DNA from: an uncultured Clostridia bacterium
Lineage (GTDB): Bacteria; Bacillota; Clostridia; Oscillospirales; Ruminococcaceae
DNA: 12,079 nt
NCBI GenBank assembly: GCA_947624425.1
Contig: CANQKG010000024.1
Span: forward strand, 1 to 12,079
Direction: 5' to 3'
Shown: piece by piece, positions 7,938 to 12,079 of the stretch
Layout: every line of letters starts with the position of its first letter
How positions within the stretch are numbered: position 1 is the first letter of the stretch
The notes under the pieces: generated by a model
What the model was told of the DNA's origin: nothing
Databases searched by the model: none
Seen by the model: the letters and a program-made list of their open reading frames with translations, nothing else
Position numbers and translations under genes: made by a program

Positions 7938-9080
7938 ATGAATCAAAAAAATCTGAATCTCATTTTTGAAAACTATATCTCCCGCTTTGAGCGGTTTAAC
8001 AAGCCTGCGCCTGCCGAGCCGAATGAAAGCTATAAGTGGGCAGCCGTGCAGAACTTTCGGCAGGCGTTTGATCTGGACGCGCCCGATTTTGCTTCGATGT
8101 TAAAAAGGGCTTGCGGGACAACGAAAAATATCATTGACAGTTATACCCAGCCGTTCGGCGGACTTGTGGTCATGGCTGAAAAAAACGGCGAAGCCGAAAC
8201 CATCCGGCAGATGTTTCGCAAACTCTATGCCAATGACAACGGTGATTTGGCTCTGCGGCAGCAAAAGATCACGGCGTTTCTGTCCTCCTGCGATGCGCTG
8301 CTCGAAAAGCATTATCCGTCCAGCTTTTTGTATAAAAACGATCAGCGCTCCGCGATGGCATACCTCTGGTTCTATGACCCGGACCACAACTATCTCTGCA
8401 AGGCGACCGAGGCACGGTATCTGGCGGACGCCGTCGGGTTTTATGAGGAATGGGGTACCTATGCGGACTTCCGGCTGGATGTTTACTATCGCTTTTGCGA
8501 TGCACTGGTGGACGAAATTCGCAAAAATCCGGCTCTGATTGCCGTTCATCAAAGCCGGTTTGAGGGACACGAAGCCGAAATGCACCCCGATTCGCAGCTG
8601 CATATTCTGGCGTTCGACATCATTTATTGCGCCCGCACCTATGGTCTGTATACCGGGGTCGAGCTGCAAACGACTTCTTCGGAGGTCAGGCGGCTGTATC
8701 AGCAGCGCAGGGAAAAGGCAAAAGAAGCGGCACAGCGGCTTGCCGCCGTCGAGGAAAAGGAAACCCTGCTGCAAGAGGGGATCGCGGCAGCCAAAGCCAT
8801 GCTCCAAAGCGGCGCGGCGATCCGGCACAGGATGTTCGGGACCGGCAGCTTGGAGCAGGTCGATGATCCATGGCTTTTGGTTCACTTTCCGGAATCAGAT
8901 GCCACCAAAAAGTTTGTGTTGACCTCCGCATTGGGAGGCGGCTTTCTCACTTTGGACACACCGGAATTCCCGGCGTTTGCAAAGCGGTATGGCGAGGTGC
9001 TCAAACAGGAAAAAGAAATATCCGATCAGATGAGTAGAGCAAAAGCGGAGTATGAACTCTATGCCGCTTATCTCGACTGA
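7938..9080 (+). CDS. Conserved protein of unknown function with a C-terminal small beta-barrel-like domain
   Basis: 380 residues, ATG at 7938 with AAGGGGA 7 nt upstream; soluble, with no signal or membrane helix. Residues 1 to about 240 are helix-rich and aromatic (ENYISRFERFN, ESYKWAAVQNFRQAFDLD, YLWFYDPDHNYLCKATEARY, LHILAFDIIYCARTYGLYTG) and match no family I can name. Residues about 248-290 are charged and probably coiled coil (RREKAKEAAQRLAAVEEKE). Residues about 295-340 (IRHRMFGTGSLEQVDDPWLL, then KKFVLTSALGGGFLTL) follow an H-x-x-FG-x-G ... V-x-F ... KKF ... GFL pattern, seen also as small SH3/Tudor-like modules at the C-terminus of UvrD/PcrA-type helicases and in other proteins, often linked to nucleic-acid or protein contacts. 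It lies 30 bp after the flippase and 19 bp before the nucleotidyltransferase. I recall similar unnamed proteins in other Firmicutes; the function is unknown. Confidence 0.8.
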   Translation: MNQKNLNLIFENYISRFERFNKPAPAEPNESYKWAAVQNFRQAFDLDAPDFASMLKRACGTTKNIIDSYTQPFGGLVVMAEKNGEAETIRQMFRKLYANDNGDLALRQQKITAFLSSCDALLEKHYPSSFLYKNDQRSAMAYLWFYDPDHNYLCKATEARYLADAVGFYEEWGTYADFRLDVYYRFCDALVDEIRKNPALIAVHQSRFEGHEAEMHPDSQLHILAFDIIYCARTYGLYTGVELQTTSSEVRRLYQQRREKAKEAAQRLAAVEEKETLLQEGIAAAKAMLQSGAAIRHRMFGTGSLEQVDDPWLLVHFPESDATKKFVLTSALGGGFLTLDTPEFPAFAKRYGEVLKQEKEISDQMSRAKAEYELYAAYLD

Positions 9081-9099
9081 CAAAGAAAGGACGCCTGAT

Positions 9100-9936
9100 A
9101 TGGAGAGCACCGCGCTGATTGCCGCGTTGACCGATGCCCTTGCGGGCTTTTTTGAGGACGAGCCAGTCATAGCCCTTGCGGGCGCGCACGCGAAAGGGGT
9201 GGCGGACGCCCATTCCGATCTGGATCTCTATCTGTTCGGGGATCGCCCAAAGCCCTATGAAGCCCGCAGGGAACTGGCAGTCTCCCTCTGCGATGCGGGC
9301 AGCACTCCCTTTGTCACCAAAACGCTGGATCAGCCGTGGGGTGGCTCGGCGGATTTTACCTTTCGGGGCGTGCCGGTGGAAACGGTGCTGCGTACCAAGG
9401 CTCAGACCGATCTTGCTGTCGACCGCGCGCTCTCCGGCGCGTTTGAGATCATACCGCAGTGCTGGACTTCAAACGGGTATTATACCTATATCGTGCTGAG
9501 CGAGCTGCAATTTTTGAAGCCGATCCGCGATCCGGACGGCTGGCTTGCGGCGATCAAAAAGCGAACCGCCGTCTATCCCGAACCGCTTCGCGCCGCTGTG
9601 ATCGGCCGCTTTTTTGCGCGGGCGGGAACATGGCTCGGCAATTTCCACTATGCTTCGGCAATCGAGCGGGAGGACATCCTGTTTGCCGCACCCGCTGTGC
9701 TCCATACGCTGCTGGATCTGATCCAGGTGATTTTTGCGGTCAATCGGCGGTATTATCCCGGCGATAAAAAGCTGGAGGCGGCTTTGCGGTCACTCCCGTA
9801 CTGCCCGCAGACGCTGCTTGCCAATCTCGAACTGCTGCTTTCCTATCCGAAGGATCGCCGGATTCTCCACCGGCAGGCGGATATTCTGGCGAGAATCCAT
9901 CGGGAGCTTCTGGAAAAAGTAAAAAGCGAAACCTGA
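9100..9936 (+). CDS. Nucleotidyltransferase-fold protein (Pol-beta superfamily, DUF4037-like)
   Basis: 278 residues from ATG at 9100, preceded by AAAGGA at 8 nt; an earlier in-frame ATG at 9052 lies inside the previous gene and lacks a ribosome site. The N-terminal motif ALAGAHAKGVADAHSDLDLY matches the nucleotidyltransferase G-[GS]...D-x-D signature: G28-A29 in place of GG/GS, and D40/D42 as the metal-binding pair. The third carboxylate position, in GVPVETV, holds E94 where aspartate is usual. A helical C-terminal half contains YYTYIVLSELQFLKPI and DLIQVIFAVNRRYYPGDKKL, as in DUF4037-type and aminoglycoside-nucleotidyltransferase-like proteins. The likely activity is transfer of a nucleotide to a small molecule or protein; the substrate is unknown. 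Resistance function should not be assumed. It is the last gene of the plus-strand run, ending in a palindrome about 50 nt downstream. Confidence 0.8.
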   Translation: MESTALIAALTDALAGFFEDEPVIALAGAHAKGVADAHSDLDLYLFGDRPKPYEARRELAVSLCDAGSTPFVTKTLDQPWGGSADFTFRGVPVETVLRTKAQTDLAVDRALSGAFEIIPQCWTSNGYYTYIVLSELQFLKPIRDPDGWLAAIKKRTAVYPEPLRAAVIGRFFARAGTWLGNFHYASAIEREDILFAAPAVLHTLLDLIQVIFAVNRRYYPGDKKLEAALRSLPYCPQTLLANLELLLSYPKDRRILHRQADILARIHRELLEKVKSET

Positions 9937-9984
9937 CCATGCCGGAAAAGGAACATGGATCGGCTTTCACTTGCTTTGCGGCGA

Positions 9985-10026
9985 ATGAATCCCACCACCG
10001 CGCTTTAGCGCGGTGGTGGGATTCAT
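9985..10026. repeat. 42-bp perfect palindrome sharing the end sequence of the 235-bp element
   Basis: Two 19-nt arms (9985-10003 and 10008-10026) pair perfectly around the loop TTTA. The outer 14 nt, TGAATCCCACCACC, equal the element's end, and the inner stem GCGC/GCGC replaces the hairpin stems seen in copies 1 and 2. It lies between the convergent nucleotidyltransferase and MGMT genes and could stop transcription from both sides, though neither side has a T run. It looks like a tip-only relative of the mobile element. Confidence 0.85.
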
Positions 10027-10056
10027 AACATCAGTATCGCAAGTATGCGGCAAAGG

Positions 10057-10365
10057 CTATTCCCACCGCCAGAGATGGCGGGAGAGGTCTACATTTCCGT
10101 CGGGGAGGAAGGTGACGCCTTCCGCCTCCAGCATACGGCGCTGTTCGCCGATCCCGCCGAAGGCAAAGCCGGGCGCCGGACGCCCTGCCCGATTGACCAC
10201 CCGATGGCAGGGGATCACACCCGGCAGGGGATTGTGGTGCAGCAACGTGCCGACCGCCCGCGCCGCGCGGGGATTTCCTGCCATCCATGCGATCTGCCCG
10301 TAGGTGGCAACCTTCCCATATGGGATCTGCTTTACCGCTTTGTATACCGCTTCGGAAAAGGTCAT
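10057..10365 (-). CDS. MGMT-family single-domain protein (methylated-DNA--protein-cysteine methyltransferase-like)
   Basis: 102 residues; the ATG at 10365 follows AGGAGG with 6 nt spacing. It consists only of the DNA-binding/alkyltransferase C-terminal domain: FSEAVYKAVKQIPYGKVATY, a recognition-helix region GNPRAARAVGTLLHHNP including the arginine expected to replace the flipped base (R36), and the active-site motif VIPCHRVV with acceptor cysteine C53. Proteins of this size are often alkyltransferase-like (ATL/YbaZ) with tryptophan in place of the cysteine; this one keeps PCHR, so direct removal of alkyl groups from O6-alkylguanine is plausible. It is convergent with the nucleotidyltransferase gene. 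A full repeat element begins 60 bp upstream, so its promoter space is short; TTGACA occurs on its strand in that gap (complement of 10389-10394) without a usable -10. Confidence 0.9.
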   Translation of the reverse strand: MTFSEAVYKAVKQIPYGKVATYGQIAWMAGNPRAARAVGTLLHHNPLPGVIPCHRVVNRAGRPAPGFAFGGIGEQRRMLEAEGVTFLPDGNVDLSRHLWRWE

Positions 10366-10415
10366 GTTCTGCCTCCTGAAATAAAAACTGTCAAAACCGG
10401 CGTCGAAAACCGAGC

Positions 10416-10424
10416 TTGCGGTTT
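10416..10424. repeat. Target-site duplication, left copy (TTGCGGTTT)
   Basis: TTGCGGTTT here is repeated at 10661-10669 directly after the element's right end. One extra base (G10425) separates the left copy from TGAATCCC, so the duplication is 9 bp, or 10 bp with one mismatch. Confidence 0.65.
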
Positions 10425-10425
10425 G

Positions 10426-10660
10426 TGAATCCCACCACCGCTTCGCGGTCCCCCTCCCTTTGACAAGGGAGGTCTTGACAAAGACGAAAGCTATGTGGTT
10501 GGAAATAGGATAAGTGAAACAATAAAAGCTTCCATTGGCTGGTTTAGTATCATCTTTTGTCAGCACACTTTGCTAAAATTTCTATCAAAACCTGCTTGCT
10601 CGCCAGAGCCTCCCTTGTCAAAGGGAGGGGGACCATGCGTTAGCATGGTGGTGGGATTCA
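10426..10660. mobile_element. 235-bp MITE-like inverted-repeat element, copy 2
   Basis: The same length and the same left and right ends as copy 1: left end 10426-10472 with hairpin ACCGC-TTC-GCGGT, right end 10609-10660 with hairpin ACCATGC-GTTA-GCATGGT. The inner 26 bp of the two ends are perfect inverted repeats. The left ends of the two copies differ at 1 of 47 positions and the right ends at 2 of 52. The 136-bp core (10473-10608) matches the reverse complement of the copy 1 core with about 24 mismatches by eye and no gaps. No transposase is encoded, so movement would need a protein supplied elsewhere. A TTGCGGTTT repeat on both sides supports insertion by transposition. It lies between the MGMT start and the gene-free stretch before ackA. 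Confidence 0.88.
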
Positions 10661-10669
10661 TTGCGGTTT
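10661..10669. repeat. Target-site duplication, right copy (TTGCGGTTT)
   Basis: Directly abuts the GGATTCA end of copy 2 and equals 10416-10424. The same 9-mer also occurs at 2906-2914, twenty bases left of copy 1, which slightly weakens the reading as a pure duplication. Confidence 0.65.
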
Positions 10670-10828
10670 AAGGCGGTGTTTTCCTATTATCATACAGATA
10701 AAAAAGAACACTGGCGGCAGGCTTATTGTGCTGCACGGTGCTTTGTCGCCGTGCGGCACTTATGCTGTATACAGGCACGCTCGAGGTCTCACCGCGATAC
10801 CGGCGGCGGAAGTTTTTCTAAAGGGAGC

Positions 10829-10871
10829 CAAGAGGGGAAAATCTTTTTCTGAAAAAGACTTTCCCCTCTTG
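10829..10871. repeat. Long inverted repeat, 21-nt arms
   Basis: The arm 10829-10849 (CAAGAGGGGAAA...) pairs with 10851-10871 (...TTTCCCCTCTTG) with one mismatch and a single central base, so the real loop would open to several bases. It could act as a terminator or structured RNA, but no adjacent gene on either strand clearly uses it. Confidence 0.7.
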
Positions 10872-10928
10872 TGGGTCGTTACCGCGCTTTCGGTTTGCAT
10901 ACGGAAAGAGCGTCTGCTGTGAAACAGC

Positions 10929-10992
10929 GGTTTACACAAAGCAAGTCAAGGCTTTGCGTCTACTGAAAGACTGTGGTTTACACTAAGCAAGT
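10929..10992. repeat. Direct repeat pair GGTTTACACWAAGCAAGT
   Basis: Copies at 10929-10946 and 10975-10992 differ at one base (A or T) and are 46 bp apart. The similarity continues weakly past the end (TCAAGGC and GCAAGCC). No role is evident. Confidence 0.6.
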
Positions 10993-11059
10993 GCAAGCCC
11001 CATTTTCGCAGGCAAATCCGGTTTTCCGAATATCTGCGATACCAAAAAACAAGTGCTTT

Positions 11060-11093
11060 TTGAATCCCACCACCGCTTCGCGGTTCCCCTCCT
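11060..11093. mobile_element. Solitary truncated end of the 235-bp element
   Basis: TGAATCCCACCACC plus the GCTTCGC hairpin, then GGTTCCCCTCC, match the left end of the full copies with one base change. The match decays at CTCTTGCGG and no right end follows before ackA, so this is a remnant or a solo end. It sits about 120 bp past the ackA stop and may help end that transcript. Confidence 0.7.
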
Positions 11094-11210
11094 CTTGCGG
11101 TTCCCGGCGCTGCCTGCGGCGGGTAACCGCCTTGCCAGCCGCCGACCGCGGCGCCACTCTCGCCTCGCTGTTTCGCCCACCGGGCGCGCTTCGGCGGCGG
11201 AGCCTTTTTC

Positions 11211-12079
11211 TTACTTCGAGATGATGTCGCGGGTATCGCGGGCGATCAAAAGCTCCTCGTTGGTGGGGATCACCCAGACCTGCGTTTTGGAGTCGGGCGT
11301 GGAGATCATTTCCTCCGCGCCGTTGTTGGCGGCGTTTTTCTCCTCGTCCAGCTTGATCCCGAAAAACTCCATATTCGCGCAGGCGTCCCTCCGGCAGGGA
11401 GCGGAATGCTCACCGATGCCGCCGGTGAACACCACCGCGTCCAGTCCGCCCATGACGGCGGCATAGCTGCCGATCAGCTTTTTGATCTGGTACCGCTGCA
11501 TATCGCCGGCAAGCGCCGCGCGCCCGTTGCCGTCCGCCGCCGCGGCGCGCAGGTCGCGGTCGTCGCTGGTCAGCCCCGAAACGCCGATGTAGCCCGATTT
11601 TTTGTTGAGCAGCGTGTTCATCTCGGCGACCGAGAGGTTCTCCTTCTCCATCAGATAGAGTACGGCAGAGGGATCGACCGAACCGGAGCGGGTGCCCATC
11701 AGAATACCGTCAAGCGGGGTGAAGCCCATCGAGGTATCGACCGACTTGCCGCCGTCTACCGCCGACACCGAGGAGCCGTTTCCAAGGTGACAGGTGACGA
11801 TCTTCAGCTCGGACGGGTCCTTGTGAAGAAGCTCCGCCAAACGGGCGCTCACGAACCGGTGAGAGGTGCCGTGGAAGCCGTATTTCCGAATGTGATATTT
11901 CTCGTAATACTCATAGGGCAGACCGAACAGATATGCCTTGGGCGGCATCGACTGATGAAACGCCGTATCGAACACCGCCACCTGCGGCACCGACTCCGGC
12001 AGTACCTTGCGGCAGGCGCGGATCGCCTCCACATTGGCGGGATTGTGAAGCGGCGCCAGCTCGGAGAAGCCCTCGACCG
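11211..12079 (-). CDS. ackA: Acetate kinase, N-terminus outside window
   Basis: An open frame runs from the right window edge (first complete codon at 12077-12075) to TAA at 11211, giving 288 residues of an enzyme usually near 400, so roughly the first 110 are missing. Family marks in order: LAPLHNPANVEAIRAC, VAVFDTAFHQSMP, KYGFHGTSHRFV (the second acetate kinase signature), VTCHLGNGSS, SVDTSMGFTPLDGILMGTRS, DAVVFTGGIGEHSA and the C-terminal IPTNEELLIARDT. The enzyme interconverts acetyl phosphate plus ADP with acetate plus ATP in the cytoplasm, giving ATP during fermentation with phosphotransacetylase. The visible part is intact. No partner gene lies downstream; pta, if linked, would be upstream, outside the window. 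Confidence 0.97.
   Translation of the reverse strand, partial: VEGFSELAPLHNPANVEAIRACRKVLPESVPQVAVFDTAFHQSMPPKAYLFGLPYEYYEKYHIRKYGFHGTSHRFVSARLAELLHKDPSELKIVTCHLGNGSSVSAVDGGKSVDTSMGFTPLDGILMGTRSGSVDPSAVLYLMEKENLSVAEMNTLLNKKSGYIGVSGLTSDDRDLRAAAADGNGRAALAGDMQRYQIKKLIGSYAAVMGGLDAVVFTGGIGEHSAPCRRDACANMEFFGIKLDEEKNAANNGAEEMISTPDSKTQVWVIPTNEELLIARDTRDIISK

Larger units (their letters stand above)
10670..11059. other. Gene-free stretch with short repeats
   Basis: No reading frame here has a ribosome site or a recognisable product. It holds the 31-nt segment shared with 2880-2910 (here 10720-10750), a long imperfect hairpin (10829-10871), and an 18-nt direct repeat GGTTTACAC(A/T)AAGCAAGT at 10929-10946 and 10975-10992. 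Remnants of mobile DNA are likely but unproven. Confidence 0.5.

Noticed and set aside
6723..7946. A 407-residue open frame opposite the second flippase
   Set aside because: Low-complexity charged translation with no recognisable motif, fully antisense to a well-supported flippase.
10366..10566. N-terminal extension of the MGMT gene into the repeat element
   Set aside because: The ATG at 10365 has an AGGAGG at ideal spacing and matches the family start; the upstream residues come from repeat DNA.
2934..10660. Element copies 1 and 2 as a CRISPR array or an integron-type repeat
   Set aside because: The copies are 7.5 kb apart with no regular spacing, no spacers, no cas genes and no integrase.

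Overview
The window reads as a chromosomal segment of a GC-rich, endospore-forming Firmicute of the class Clostridia (Oscillospiraceae/Ruminococcaceae-like). The basis is an intact pro-sigma-K gene, a YlmC/YmxH-type PRC-barrel sporulation gene, tRNAs that closely resemble those of Bacillus, strong GGAGG ribosome sites and a canonical TTGACA-N17-TATACT promoter. No name is asserted below class level.

Layout. (1) 1-2475, minus strand: a three-gene run, ylmC/ymxH-like gene -> lipoprotein of the GHL10 glycosyl-hydrolase-like family -> MVF-type polysaccharide flippase (cut by the window start). The genes are 1 bp apart or overlap (ATGA). The GHL10 gene carries a frameshift near 1355. (2) 2557-2809, plus strand: promoter, tRNA-Met(CAT), tRNA-Glu(TTC) and a perfect 18-bp hairpin terminator. 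(3) 2811-3203: intergenic DNA with a 235-bp non-coding inverted-repeat element (copy 1). (4) 3204-3896, minus strand: sigK, uninterrupted. (5) 4061-9936, plus strand, divergent from sigK: a probable operon of a YfhO-family membrane protein, a second flippase, a conserved gene of unknown function and a nucleotidyltransferase-fold protein. YfhO proteins elsewhere glycosylate cell-surface polymers, and flippases move lipid-linked glycans, so the first two genes look like a surface-glycan module. The last two do not obviously belong to that pathway. (6) 9985-10026: a 42-bp perfect palindrome sharing its end sequence with the repeat element, lying between convergent genes. (7) 10057-10365, minus strand: a single-domain alkyltransferase-like protein with a PCHR active site. 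(8) 10426-10660: second full copy of the repeat element, flanked by a 9-bp direct repeat. (9) 10661-11210: about 550 bp without a gene, holding a long imperfect hairpin, a short tandem repeat and a stray element end. (10) 11211-12079, minus strand: acetate kinase, 5' part outside the window.

The most unusual signal is the repeat family. Two 235-bp copies have nearly identical outer ends in the same left-right order, but their 136-bp AT-richer cores are inverted relative to those ends and only about 80% identical by eye. All complete ends carry small hairpins whose stem sequences differ while staying base-paired. This suggests a structured, non-autonomous mobile element with an invertible core. 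Everything here is from reading the sequence by eye; no searches or alignments were run.
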